32,430 nt of DNA, taken from positions 1 to 32,430 of the forward strand of contig CAYXFB010000027.1 in assembly GCA_964464145.1 (NCBI GenBank), read 5' to 3'. The translations under genes and the position numbers were made by a program. Within the stretch, counting starts at the first letter, position 1. Each line of letters starts with the position of its first letter. The notes below the pieces were generated by a model, which was given only the letters and a program-made list of their open reading frames with translations, was not told where the DNA came from and ran no database searches. This DNA is from UBA5399 sp964464145 (GTDB lineage Bacteria; Bacillota; Clostridia; Christensenellales; Christensenellaceae). Of this stretch, positions 22,732-30,714 are shown in pieces.

Positions 22732-23661
22732 TCAGCGGATAATAAGCGCGGTAGCCAACGGTATGATCGTGAGGCCTTTGATATCGCCTATTTTCCCATC
22801 TTTAGAAAGTTTGAAACAGACCAGATTATCAGAATCGCGGTTGGCCGCCACCAAAAAGCCGCCGTCAGGCGTTAGGCAAAAATCTCTCGGGTGGTCTCCG
22901 CCGCTGGATTTTTGCTGTATTAGACGTGGCTTGGCAGATATATCAACCAGCGAAATAATATTCGCGCCGCGCGTGGAGGTGTATAGCAGCTCAAGCGAGG
23001 GGTGCTGCCTTATGGCGGCGGAGGCGTTGCCCTCGCCCGCCGCGATACGCAGGCAATGCGTTATCTCAAAGCTGCCCGAACGGCGCTCCAGCGTATAAAG
23101 CTCGCCCGATAGCTCGCTCAAAACGTACAGCTTGCCGTTTCTGCCGAATATGCCGTGGCGCGGCCCGCTGCCCGCCGGAAAGCATATTTCGCCAAGCGGC
23201 GCGAAGCCGTTTGATATATCGAAAAGCTTTATCGCGTCCAGCTTGAGGCAGGGCACCAGCAGAATGTTTTCGTAAAATAATGTTTGGTGACAGCCCGCGC
23301 CCGCCGCTATCTCTATTTTATGCACAAGCTCAAGCCTTTCATCATACACCAGCACGTTGCCCTCGTGGTAGTTTGCGGTGTATATCAAACCATCGTAAAG
23401 GGAAACATAACAAGGCGCCGTGGCTTCGGTAAGCCGCTCTGCAAATATATTTCCATCGGCTGCCGCTGCGCAAAGTCCTGCTTTTCCATCCCTGCAAATT
23501 GCGGAATACACGCCATTGCTTGCGAAGGCGAGGTATTTGGAATCTGGTGCGGCACAAAAAAGCGCGGGCGCGGAAAAAGCCCCGGTCTCTGTATCCAGCG
23601 TGAGGCGGAATATTCCCGGGCTTTGGGGGGAAGCGTATGTTCCTACGTATATTTCAGGCAT
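22732..23661 (-). CDS. pgl: 6-phosphogluconolactonase, beta-propeller (YbhE) type
   Basis: 309 residues, somewhat short of the usual 330-345. It is a seven-bladed propeller of the lactonase family (PF10282), which opens the lactone made by Zwf. The first strand is Y-V-G-T-Y, and the typical family stretches are G-C-H-Q-T, G-P-R-H-G-I-F and G-D-H-P-R-D-F-C-L-T-P-D-G-G-F-L-V-A-A-N-R-D-S-D-N-L. It is the first gene of the operon, with GGAGG before the ATG; placement next to gnd and zwf supports the pathway role, since propeller proteins of this family also have other substrates. No promoter was assigned with confidence. Confidence 0.88.
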   Translation of the reverse strand: MPEIYVGTYASPQSPGIFRLTLDTETGAFSAPALFCAAPDSKYLAFASNGVYSAICRDGKAGLCAAAADGNIFAERLTEATAPCYVSLYDGLIYTANYHEGNVLVYDERLELVHKIEIAAGAGCHQTLFYENILLVPCLKLDAIKLFDISNGFAPLGEICFPAGSGPRHGIFGRNGKLYVLSELSGELYTLERRSGSFEITHCLRIAAGEGNASAAIRQHPSLELLYTSTRGANIISLVDISAKPRLIQQKSSGGDHPRDFCLTPDGGFLVAANRDSDNLVCFKLSKDGKIGDIKGLTIIPLATALIIR

Positions 23662-23829
23662 AATATCCTCCGCGGCTCAAATTTATGCGATCATATATAT
23701 ATAAACCGTGTGAAGCCGTATACGCGCATAATTTTTTTGGCGGTGCGACAGGGCAGCTTTGGCTAATGCACAGCATATGGAAGCGAATATAAGGCGATTG
23801 GTATGTTTTGCGTGTTGGCGTAAAAGCTG

Positions 23830-23873
23830 AAAAATAAAAAAATCCCCTCGCTGCAAATACAAAAAGGGGATTT
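23830..23873 (-). terminator. Terminator of the DUF853 gene
   Basis: On the minus strand AAATCCCCT (23873-23865) and AGGGGATTT (23848-23840) form a 9-bp stem, followed by a long T-rich run. It lies 16 bases past the stop codon. Confidence 0.85.
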
Positions 23874-23888
23874 GAAAGTTTAGGTTCC

Positions 23889-25454
23889 TCAGTGCTTTAT
23901 AAATGTATCCAGCAGGCCTCTGAAAAGACTGCGGCCCACCTCGCGCCCCAGCGTGGTCACCATGCTGCCCACACCCTTTTCCACTACGGACTGCCTCCTT
24001 CGCCCGCTGCCGCGCGGAGCGGAAGCTCTCGCTTCTTTCGCGGCCGCCTGAGCGGCTTTTTCGGCCTGCTTTTGCTGCTGTTCGGCCTGCTTTTGCTGCT
24101 GTTCGGCCTGCTTTTGAGCGGCCGCCTGCTGCTCCTCTGCTTGCTGCTGCGCCGCTTCGTCCGAAAAGCGCTTTTCCAATATTTCGTAAGCCGATTCTCT
24201 GTCGATCGCGGTGCCGTATTTGGAGAAGAGCGGGGAGGCGGCTATTACGCTTTTGCGCTCATCGTCTGTGGCGGCGGCCATACGGCTTTGCGGACAGAGT
24301 ATGTGCGCGGTTTCCACCACGCAGGGCGCTCCCTTTTCATCTAGGAAGGAAACAAGCGCCTCGCCCGTACCAAGCTGCGTTATTACGTCCTCCGTCTTAA
24401 ACTCGGGATTTATTCTGAATGCCTGTGCCGCGGCTTTTACCGCCTTTTGATCTGCCGGGGTATATGCGCGCAGGGCGTGCTGTATTCTGTTGCCAAGCTG
24501 CGAGAGCACCTCGTCGGGTATGTCCGCAGGGCTTTGACTGCAAAAATATATGCCTATCCCCTTGGAGCGGATCAGCTTAACTATTTGAATTATTTTTTCC
24601 AGCAGCGCCTTGGGCGCATCGCTGAACAAAAGATGCGCTTCGTCAAAGAAAAATATCATCTTGGGCTTTTCCAAATCGCCCGCCTCGGGCATTGTTTCAT
24701 ATATCTCGGATAGCATCCACAGCATAAAAGTGGCGTATAGCTTGGGGTAGTCTATCAGCTTGGTTGCGTCCAAAATGTTTATGATGCCCTTGCCGGAAGC
24801 GTCCGCCTGCATCCAATCTGTTATAGAGATCGCGGGCTCGCCAAAAAAGAAATCCGCTCCCTGATTTTCAAGCGCAAGCAGGCTTCGGGATATGGCGCCC
24901 AAACTTTGCGCGCTCATGTTTCCGTATTTTGGTGAAAGCTCCTTGGCGTTTTGGCTTACGTACTGCAGCATTTCACGCAGATCCTTCATATCAAGCAGCA
25001 AAAGCTGGTTGTCATCCGCAATTTTAAACACTATTGAAAGTATATCCTGCTGCGTGGGGTTAAGCTCCAAAAGCTGAGCCAAAAGCGTGGGCCCCATTTC
25101 GCTTACTGTGGTGCGAAGAGGAATGCCCTTTTCGCCAAAAATATCCCAAAAGCAAGAGCTATAGCCCCTGTAGGCAAAATTTTCGAAGCCGTATTTTGCA
25201 ATGAGCTCCTGCATCTTCGGGCTGTCTGACCCGGGCTGGCTGGTGCCGGAAACGTCGCCCTTCATATCGGCCATGAAAACGGGCACGCCCGCGTCTGCAA
25301 AGCTTTCCGCCAATACCTTTAGGGTAACTGTTTTTCCCGTGCCGGTAGCTCCGGCAACAATGCCGTGGCGATTTGCCATAGAGGGTATTATGCAGATATG
25401 CTCCGCGCCCGCAGAATTTGACTGCGCTATCCAAATTTCTCCGTTTTGATACAT
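23889..25454 (-). CDS. HerA-like ATPase, DUF853 (YjgR) family
   Basis: 521 residues. The ATPase core has Walker A G-A-T-G-T-G-K-T (35-42), Walker B M-I-F-F-F-D-E-A-H-L-L-F and a sensor-like segment I-Y-F-C-S-Q-S-P-A-D-I-P. The P-loop, the Q-S-N-S start and the R-I-Q-H-A-L-R-A-Y-T-P motif fit the DUF853 group of HerA/FtsK-like ATPases, whose job is unknown; a DNA-pumping or helicase role is assumed from the fold. After the core is a Gln/Ala/Glu-rich coiled segment (about 430-475) with a repeated E-Q-Q-Q-K-Q-A unit, then a basic stretch and a conserved C-terminal end. It is a single-gene unit; AAAGGGG precedes the ATG. Confidence 0.9.
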   Translation of the reverse strand: MYQNGEIWIAQSNSAGAEHICIIPSMANRHGIVAGATGTGKTVTLKVLAESFADAGVPVFMADMKGDVSGTSQPGSDSPKMQELIAKYGFENFAYRGYSSCFWDIFGEKGIPLRTTVSEMGPTLLAQLLELNPTQQDILSIVFKIADDNQLLLLDMKDLREMLQYVSQNAKELSPKYGNMSAQSLGAISRSLLALENQGADFFFGEPAISITDWMQADASGKGIINILDATKLIDYPKLYATFMLWMLSEIYETMPEAGDLEKPKMIFFFDEAHLLFSDAPKALLEKIIQIVKLIRSKGIGIYFCSQSPADIPDEVLSQLGNRIQHALRAYTPADQKAVKAAAQAFRINPEFKTEDVITQLGTGEALVSFLDEKGAPCVVETAHILCPQSRMAAATDDERKSVIAASPLFSKYGTAIDRESAYEILEKRFSDEAAQQQAEEQQAAAQKQAEQQQKQAEQQQKQAEKAAQAAAKEARASAPRGSGRRRQSVVEKGVGSMVTTLGREVGRSLFRGLLDTFIKH

Positions 25455-25843
25455 TATAAAACCCCTTTATTTATATATTGTATTCAATATCACGCCGCTT
25501 TGGACGAAAAGAACGTGCAGATACTCCTTGCCGCATAGAAAACGCATACTCACTGACACGCGAAACGGCTGTACAACAAGCTTTGTTAGGAATATAATAT
25601 CATCAAACCACAAAGGATGTAAACAAAATAGTCAAATTATATTAAGCAAATTTATAGATTTGGCGCGATATAAGACGGTGCTTGACCACATAAACGCTCT
25701 AAATAGCAGGAAAAAGGGTCAAACGGTATTAATAATATTTTAGTGGACAAAAAAATATAAAGAGCACCTAGAAAAGGGCATAACGAAAATGCCATAGGCA
25801 ATATTGCCAGTTGCAGAAGATATATCCTGGTAAAAAAAATATG
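25455..25843. other. Intergenic stretch with no recognised gene
   Basis: About 390 bases of AT-rich sequence between the divergent DUF853 gene and the T-box promoter. Only a short plus-strand frame (25528-25743) is open and it has no ribosome site or recognisable content. I see no RNA gene or repeat here. Confidence 0.5.
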
Positions 25844-25872
25844 TTGACAAGCAAAGAGATATATGGTTTAAT
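25844..25872 (+). promoter_or_regulatory. Promoter of T-box/trpXYZ operon
   Basis: A perfect TTGACA (25844-25849), 17 bp, then TTTAAT (25867-25872). The predicted start near 25879 lies just ahead of the T-box leader. Confidence 0.8.
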
Positions 25873-25878
25873 CATAAT

Positions 25879-26147
25879 CGAAAACAAACCGAAGACGCGG
25901 AAGTAAAACAGACAGCGCGCGCATAGAGAGCCGGGGATGGTGGAAGCCCGGTGGCAGCGAGTCTGACAAATGGGCCGCGGAGGGCGTTCCCCAAAGGCGA
26001 TTGCCGAGTATGGAACGACGGTTATCTCCCCGTTACAGGAGTGGGATGTGTTGGCATTCCGTGAGGTGGGCATATTTTTATGTCAATCAAGGTGGTACCG
26101 CAGGTTACTCAAGCCTGTCCTTGTGAATAACAGGGGCAGGCTTTTTT
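25879..26147 (+). promoter_or_regulatory. T-box riboswitch, tryptophan-type (UGG specifier)
   Basis: The leader has the hallmark T-box AAGGTGGTACCGC (26089-26101) and, upstream in stem I, AGAGAGCCGGGGATGGTGG with its pairing arm AAGCCCGGT. The expected specifier position, after a GACAAA run, reads TGG (25971-25973), followed by GCCGCGGAGGGC, so uncharged tRNA-Trp is the expected ligand. A terminator at 26111-26147 (AAGCCTG with CAGGCTT, then T-tract) competes with the antiterminator containing the T-box. Under tryptophan starvation, uncharged tRNA would stabilise the antiterminator and allow transcription of the transporter genes. The specifier is read by eye from the leader layout; no folding was computed. 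Confidence 0.92.
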
Positions 26148-26215
26148 GATTGCAAAAATGCTGTCTCCAGGAATCCATAAAACAAAATAACTCAAAAAAC
26201 TGGAGGAAAAAAGAA

Positions 26216-27325
26216 ATGAAGAAGATCATCACAATCGTACTGGCAATGGTAATGGCGGCGGCGCTGCTGGTGGGCTGCGGCGCACCGGCGGCAACGGCGA
26301 GCGCAGCGCAGAGCGCGGCAGCGGAAACTCAAGCGGCTACGGAGGCTCCCTCGGCGGAGCAGAGCGCGGCGGCTGAACCCACGGCGGAGGCTGCGGCAGA
26401 AGGAAACAGCGTTCCGACGGCGGACGCGGCTAAGAGCGTGAAAATAGGCATAGTGCAGCTTGCGGACAACGGCTCTTTCACCGAGATGCGCGAGGGCTAC
26501 CTGAATCGCCTCAAAGAGCTTGGCTACACGGAGGGCGAAAACCTGACGGTGGAATACAAAAACGCGCAGGGCGATACGGGTACGCTGAACACGATATGCC
26601 AGGAGATGGCAAAATCCGACTGCGATATAGTGACCACGATAGCCACACCCGCGGCGCAGGCCTTCGTAAACCAAAAGAGCGACATACCTCTGGTGTTCAT
26701 CTCCGTGGCGAACCCCATAGCGGCAGGCATAATGGGCGCGCTTGAAAAGCCCGACCACAACGCCACGGGTTCGTCAAACCTGGTTCCGGTGGACAAGATA
26801 TTCGAGATGGCGGCGCAGCTTACGCCCAACGTTAAAAACTTTGGCATACTGTATAACACGGGCGAGGCCAACGCGGTAACAACGGTGGAGAACGCCAAGA
26901 AATATCTGGACGCAAACGGCTACACCTATCAGGAGAGCACGGTAACAAATTCCTCCGAGGTGCAGCAGGCTACAGAAGCGCTGGCCTCCAAGGTGGACGC
27001 TATATACGTGCCAATAGATTCCATGGTGCAGTCGGCCATGCCGCAGGTTGCCGAGATAGCCAAAAAGGCGGGCGTACCTGTGTATGGCAGCTCTCCCGTT
27101 ATGGTGCAGTCGGGCGCGCTGGCAACGGTAAGCACCAGCGACACCGAGGTGGGCGCAACGGCTGCCGATATTGCCGATAAATATCTCAAGGGAACGCCCA
27201 TAGCGGACATACCGGCGGTGGCGCTGAGCAACTTCATATCTGTTATAAACAAGGACACGGCGAAGACCATAGGCGTGGAGATACCGGCGGAGCTGGCTGA
27301 CGCGGTGATGATAGAGGGGAACTGA
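26216..27325 (+). CDS. trpX: Tryptophan-type ABC transporter substrate-binding lipoprotein (TrpX-like)
   Basis: 369 residues from the ATG at 26216, preceded by TGGAGG; the frame upstream to 26150 runs into the terminator and is not coding. The lipobox is A-L-L-V-G-C21. An Ala/Glu/Ser-rich spacer (about 22-75) precedes an ABC_sub_bind (PF04392) fold: V-K-I-G-I-V-Q-L-A-D, R-L-K-E-L-G-Y-T-E-G-E-N-L, I-A-T-P-A-A-Q-A-F and V-Y-G-S-S-P-V-M-V-Q-S-G-A-L-A-T. This family forms the TrpXYZ uptake systems often placed under T-boxes. The UGG specifier upstream supports tryptophan or a precursor as substrate, but the ligand was not shown. Confidence 0.9.
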   Translation: MKKIITIVLAMVMAAALLVGCGAPAATASAAQSAAAETQAATEAPSAEQSAAAEPTAEAAAEGNSVPTADAAKSVKIGIVQLADNGSFTEMREGYLNRLKELGYTEGENLTVEYKNAQGDTGTLNTICQEMAKSDCDIVTTIATPAAQAFVNQKSDIPLVFISVANPIAAGIMGALEKPDHNATGSSNLVPVDKIFEMAAQLTPNVKNFGILYNTGEANAVTTVENAKKYLDANGYTYQESTVTNSSEVQQATEALASKVDAIYVPIDSMVQSAMPQVAEIAKKAGVPVYGSSPVMVQSGALATVSTSDTEVGATAADIADKYLKGTPIADIPAVALSNFISVINKDTAKTIGVEIPAELADAVMIEGN

Positions 27326-28206
27326 TGGACATACTGGGCACACTTGAACTTGGGTTCATTTACGCGCTGCTGGCGCTGGGTATATATATATCCTTCAAGA
27401 TAATGAACACGCCGGATCTCACGGCGGACGGCAGCTTTACGCTGGGGCTGGCCGTCTCCGCCGTGCTGGCTATAGCCGGTCAGCCCGCGCTGGGAATAGC
27501 GCTGGGCGCGCTGTGCGGCGCGGGTGCGGGCATAATAACCGGGCTGCTGCAAACAAAGGCGGGCATACAGCCCATACTGGCGGGCATTCTCACCATGACA
27601 GGCCTGTACAGCATAAATCTGTTCATAATGGGAAGCAGCCCCAATCTTTCGCTGCTGGGCGTGAGCAATATATTTTACGACACGCAGGACGGCGCGGCCA
27701 CGCTTTCGTTGATATTGGTTTTCTGCGCGGCGGGCATAGCCGTGCTCACATGGTTTTTCAAAACGGGCGCAGGGCTGCGGATACGCGCCACGGGCAACAA
27801 CGAGGCTATGGTGCGCGCTTCGTCCATAAACGCGGACGGCGCGCGCATAGCCGCCATAGCCGTTTCAAACGCCATGATAGCCACCTCGGGCGCGGTGCTG
27901 GCGCAATATCAGGGCTATGCGGATATAAATTCGGGCACGGGCATAATAGTTGTGGGGCTGGCCTCCGTTATTATAGGCGAGGCAATATTCCGCAAACAGT
28001 CGCTCTTTGTGGGGCTGCTCTCTGCGGCTGTGGGCGCGGTAATATACCGTTTGCTAATAGCGCTGGCGCTGTATATGGATTTCTTCCCGGCATATATGCT
28101 GAAGCTGGTTTCGGCCGTTATAGTGGCCGCCACGCTGGCCATACCAAAAATACGGCAGTCGGTTGCCAACGCCAAGCTGAGAAAGCGGGGTGAGCGCGTT
28201 GCTTGA
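27325..28206 (+). CDS. trpY: ABC transporter permease (TrpY-like)
   Basis: 293 residues with about eight hydrophobic segments. The start ATG overlaps the trpX stop (TGATG). The N-terminal L-E-L-G-F-I-Y-A-L-L-A-L-G-I-Y-I-S and F-K-I-M-N-T-P-D-L-T-A-D-G-S-F motifs and the loop L-R-I-R-A-T-G-N-N-E-A-M-V-R-A are those of permeases paired with PF04392 binding proteins. It forms the membrane channel for the substrate with the ATPase encoded next. Confidence 0.9.
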   Translation: MDILGTLELGFIYALLALGIYISFKIMNTPDLTADGSFTLGLAVSAVLAIAGQPALGIALGALCGAGAGIITGLLQTKAGIQPILAGILTMTGLYSINLFIMGSSPNLSLLGVSNIFYDTQDGAATLSLILVFCAAGIAVLTWFFKTGAGLRIRATGNNEAMVRASSINADGARIAAIAVSNAMIATSGAVLAQYQGYADINSGTGIIVVGLASVIIGEAIFRKQSLFVGLLSAAVGAVIYRLLIALALYMDFFPAYMLKLVSAVIVAATLAIPKIRQSVANAKLRKRGERVA

Positions 28207-28999
28207 GATAAGGAATGCCGTAAAAACATTCGAGGCGGGCACGCCCAACGAACGCAAGGCGCTGTGCGATCTGAACCTGAGCCTTGCGGATGGAGAGTTC
28301 GTTACCGTGATAGGCTCTAACGGAGCGGGCAAGAGCACCATGTTTAATGCCATAGCGGGCAGCTTTTTGCTGGACGGGGGCAGCGTGGCGCTGGACGGAG
28401 CGGATATAACCTTCGAAAAGGAGCACGTCCGCGCGAAAAACATAGGCAGGCTCTTCCAAGACCCGCGCATGGGCACGGCGGCCGGGCTTACGATTGAGGA
28501 AAACCTCGCGCTGGTGTATTCCAAGGCCACAAAGCGTTTTCCGCTGTCGCTGGCGCTGCGGCGCAGGGAGCGGGAGTTTTTCCGCGATACGCTAAGGGCG
28601 CTTGATATGGGGCTGGAGAACAGGCTCCGGACGCAGGTGGGCGCGCTTTCGGGCGGGCAGCGGCAGGCGCTTACGCTGCTCATAGCCACGCTGGTGCCGC
28701 CGCGCTTGCTGCTTTTGGATGAGCACACCGCCGCTCTCGACCCGGTGACAGCCAAAAAGGTGCTGGAGCTTACGGCGGGCATAGTGCGCGAGCATAAAAT
28801 AGCCACGCTCATGATAACGCACAACATAAATTCCGCGCTGGAGCTTGGCAGCCGTACCATAATGATGCACGGCGGGCGCATAGCAATGGACATAAGCGGA
28901 AGCGAGCGCGAGGGAATGACGGTGGCACAGCTGATGGCGCGCTATAAGGAAACGGTGCGCACGGAGCTGGATAACGACAGAATGCTTATGGAGGAATAG
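28190..28999 (+). CDS. trpZ: ABC transporter ATP-binding protein (TrpZ-like)
   Basis: 269 residues from a GTG at 28190 that overlaps the permease gene by 17 bp; a TTG at 28199 after GGGGTG is an alternative start. Walker A is G-S-N-G-A-G-K-S-T (42-50), the signature is L-S-G-G-Q-R-Q (153-159) and Walker B is L-L-L-L-D-E-H-T-A-A-L. The D-E-H-T in place of D-E-P-T is typical of the TrpZ type. It powers the permease at 27325. Confidence 0.92.
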   Translation: MSALLEIRNAVKTFEAGTPNERKALCDLNLSLADGEFVTVIGSNGAGKSTMFNAIAGSFLLDGGSVALDGADITFEKEHVRAKNIGRLFQDPRMGTAAGLTIEENLALVYSKATKRFPLSLALRRREREFFRDTLRALDMGLENRLRTQVGALSGGQRQALTLLIATLVPPRLLLLDEHTAALDPVTAKKVLELTAGIVREHKIATLMITHNINSALELGSRTIMMHGGRIAMDISGSEREGMTVAQLMARYKETVRTELDNDRMLMEE

Positions 29000-29003
29000 A
29001 AAA

Positions 29004-29312
29004 ATGATAAGACATATGGCATTATACACATTCACAAAAAAGGCGCGTGAAGAAGGCGTCGAGGCCGTTTTGGCCAAGATAAACGCCTCGCTTGCGGGCA
29101 TGGTGGGCAAGGTGGACGGGCTGCTGCACGCGGAGGCCTGCATCAATATGGCGAAGGATTCCCCGCACGATCTTGTTTTTTACAGCGAATTTGAGAGTAT
29201 GGCGCACATTCCGCCCTACCTCGCAAGCGAGCTGCACACGGCGCACGCAAATATGGCGGACGGCTATGTGGAAAACAAGGAGGGCGTGGATGTGGAGGCG
29301 CTCACATTATAG
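29004..29312 (+). CDS. Stress-responsive alpha/beta-barrel (Dabb) domain protein
   Basis: 102 residues. It starts M-I-R-H-M-A-L-Y-T-F, with the His of the Dabb (PF07876) beta strand; L-V-F-Y-S-E-F-E-S-M and Y-L-A-S-E-L-H are the later strands and helix. Dabb proteins are small dimeric ferredoxin-like folds; roles in plants and bacteria include stress response and polyketide or aromatic cyclisation, but a role here is not known. It lies 4 bases after trpZ, so it is transcribed from the T-box operon. A strong terminator follows. Confidence 0.85.
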   Translation: MIRHMALYTFTKKAREEGVEAVLAKINASLAGMVGKVDGLLHAEACINMAKDSPHDLVFYSEFESMAHIPPYLASELHTAHANMADGYVENKEGVDVEALTL

Positions 29313-29386
29313 TTTAGTATATTGAACCGTAAGATACGGCAATATTAGCTTTAGATTAGTTAGAGAATAGAATTAGATAAGAGAGA

Positions 29387-29430
29387 CGCAAAAAAGCAGA
29401 GGCGGGTGATGTTGCCTCTGCTTTTTTGCG
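29387..29430. terminator. Strong bidirectional terminator after the T-box operon
   Basis: A perfect 17-bp stem (arms CGCAAAAAAGCAGAGGC at 29387-29403 and its complement at 29414-29430) surrounds a 10-base loop. The T-run is within the right arm. The next gene is convergent, so it serves both sides. Confidence 0.88.
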
Positions 29431-29507
29431 CAAAAGTTATATGTTGAAGTATCCCGCGCGCAAAAGAAAGCCGCATTGGGAAAACTATGGAGCGGGTGGG
29501 GAAGGTG

Positions 29508-29705
29508 TCACAGCAATTCAAACCAGTGCTCAGCCTCGTAAATGAGCTTGCGCGGTACACCGTTCACAAGGCAGGTGAATTGCGAGGAACCGTCCGAGCA
29601 GATTATGCGCTGCACATCCCACATGCAGCCGCCCCGCCAGCCCACGGACAGCGGAAAGGTAAAATCCTCCGCGAATATAGCAGTTACGTCTATTGCTTTT
29701 TTCAT
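29508..29705 (-). CDS. Small conserved hypothetical protein
   Basis: 65 residues from the ATG at 29705, which has an AGGAGG site; an upstream in-frame ATG at 29729 has none. It reads M-K-K-A-I-D-V-T-A-I-F-A-E-D-F, then W-R-G-G-C-M-W-D-V-Q-R-I and V-N-G-V-P-R-K-L-I-Y-E-A-E-H-W-F-E-L. The W-R-G-x-x-x-x-V strand and the final W-F are reminiscent of small all-beta proteins annotated as DUF6504-like. I do not know a function. No partner gene is next to it; the T-box operon converges on it. Confidence 0.6.
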   Translation of the reverse strand: MKKAIDVTAIFAEDFTFPLSVGWRGGCMWDVQRIICSDGSSQFTCLVNGVPRKLIYEAEHWFELL

Positions 29706-30050
29706 GTTATCATACCTCCTAATATGCATTATAGCAACGGGAAGGTTTGCAAACGGTTAAGACGTTGTAAAAAATTTTTTACATCTGGAATTTTTACGAA
29801 AAATATGCCTGACAAATAATAAAAAAACAAGTGTATCTGGCGAAAAATTGCTCCGCTGCGCTATTGTGGACAGTATGGTATACTTTGGTGGAATAGGGTG
29901 GCTTTTTAAGGGAAAAACTGAGTATATTTGACTGTGCACCCAAAAAACAGCGCTATTATGCCATTGTTTCATAAAAAGACACAGTTCGTTCACGGTTTGT
30001 TAACAATATACCATCATAATGTTTGTTGAATCAGCCGAGGAGGGTGAAGT
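29706..30050. other. Intergenic stretch with no recognised gene
   Basis: About 345 bases, AT-rich. It should hold the promoter regions of the divergent genes at 29705 (minus) and 30051 (plus), but no hexamer pair with good spacing was found. A GAGGAGG site just before 30051 is the only clear signal. Confidence 0.5.
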
Positions 30051-30542
30051 TTGATTAGAAAAAAAATAAGGTTCTATTTGATAATTGGTGTATTGCTGTG
30101 TCTTACTCTTTTCCCGATGGTCGCTCAGGCGGCTTCCGCCGACGATCTCGCGGCGCAGTCCGGTCTATCGGCAGCGGAATTTGAAGACCTGATGCCCGAA
30201 GCGCTGAAAGGCTACGGCGGGCAGATATACGACATGGAAACGAAGTATGGCATAAACGGTATATTCCTGCTGGCGGTGATACGCCTGGAGTCCGGCAACG
30301 GCGAAAGCCGGCTGGCGCAGAACGAAAACAACGTGGCGGGAAACAGAGTGGGCGGCGGCTATCTGTCGTTTGAGGTAATGAGTGACGGCATAGAGTACGC
30401 GGCAAAAAATCTTGGTGAAAATTATCTTAATAAAGACGGAAAATTCTACGTTGACGGCACGCTTTCCGGTGTGGAATCAAAATATTGCCCCGGCGGGGGC
30501 TGGGCAAGCCAGGTTCAGGGTATAATGAACGAATATACCTGA
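30051..30542 (+). CDS. Secreted glucosaminidase-domain peptidoglycan hydrolase (small)
   Basis: 163 residues from a TTG at 30051 with GAGGAGG seven bases upstream. A signal peptide ends V-A-Q-A-A (cut near residue 28). The mature part resembles the beta-N-acetylglucosaminidase/lysozyme domain: M-E-T-K-Y-G-I-N-G-I-F-L-L-A-V-I-R-L-E80-S-G-N-G-E-S, with Glu80 as likely catalytic acid, followed by N-N-V-A-G and the C-terminal K-Y-C-P-G-G-G-W-A-S-Q-V. It should cut glycan strands of the wall. At about 135 mature residues it is the bare domain with no wall-binding repeats. It is monocistronic. Confidence 0.82.
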   Translation: MIRKKIRFYLIIGVLLCLTLFPMVAQAASADDLAAQSGLSAAEFEDLMPEALKGYGGQIYDMETKYGINGIFLLAVIRLESGNGESRLAQNENNVAGNRVGGGYLSFEVMSDGIEYAAKNLGENYLNKDGKFYVDGTLSGVESKYCPGGGWASQVQGIMNEYT

Positions 30543-30670
30543 TGAACGGCGAATCGTCGCTATGAGGACGCAAATAATAATATAATGTATAAGTCCCAGG
30601 CGTAAACGCAGGAGACGCGGCGGCAGACCAAATGAGCGCTGTCGCCGCAAATATGGCTGGTTGAAACAGA
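30543..30670 (+). other. Structured non-coding stretch, possible 3' UTR or small RNA
   Basis: After the stop codon a TATAAT (30581-30586) without a recognisable -35 is followed by a hairpin GCGGCGGCAG/CTGTCGCCGC (about 10 bp with one G-U pair) and the terminator at 30671. It may simply be 3' UTR of the glucosaminidase gene, or a short RNA of about 110 bases. I match it to no known riboswitch. Confidence 0.35.
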
Positions 30671-30705
30671 AACGCCCGCCTTCCACGTGAAGGCGGGCGT
30701 TTTTT
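30671..30705. terminator. Terminator between convergent genes
   Basis: AACGCCCGCCTT (30671-30682) pairs with AAGGCGGGCGTT (30690-30701), followed by a T-run on the plus strand. On the minus strand the T-run is broken (TTTCTGTTTC), so it ends the plus transcript better than the diguanylate cyclase transcript. Confidence 0.88.
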
Positions 30706-30714
30706 ATGCCCTGG

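Noticed and set aside
26150..26215. Upstream start for the TrpX-like protein
   Set aside because: The extension overlaps the tail of the T-box terminator region; the ATG at 26216 has a good ribosome site and starts a normal lipoprotein signal.
30541..30600. GGACGCAAA as sign of a cyclic di-GMP (GEMM) riboswitch
   Set aside because: Only this short match is present; the other conserved parts of the motif are missing, and it lies after rather than before a gene.
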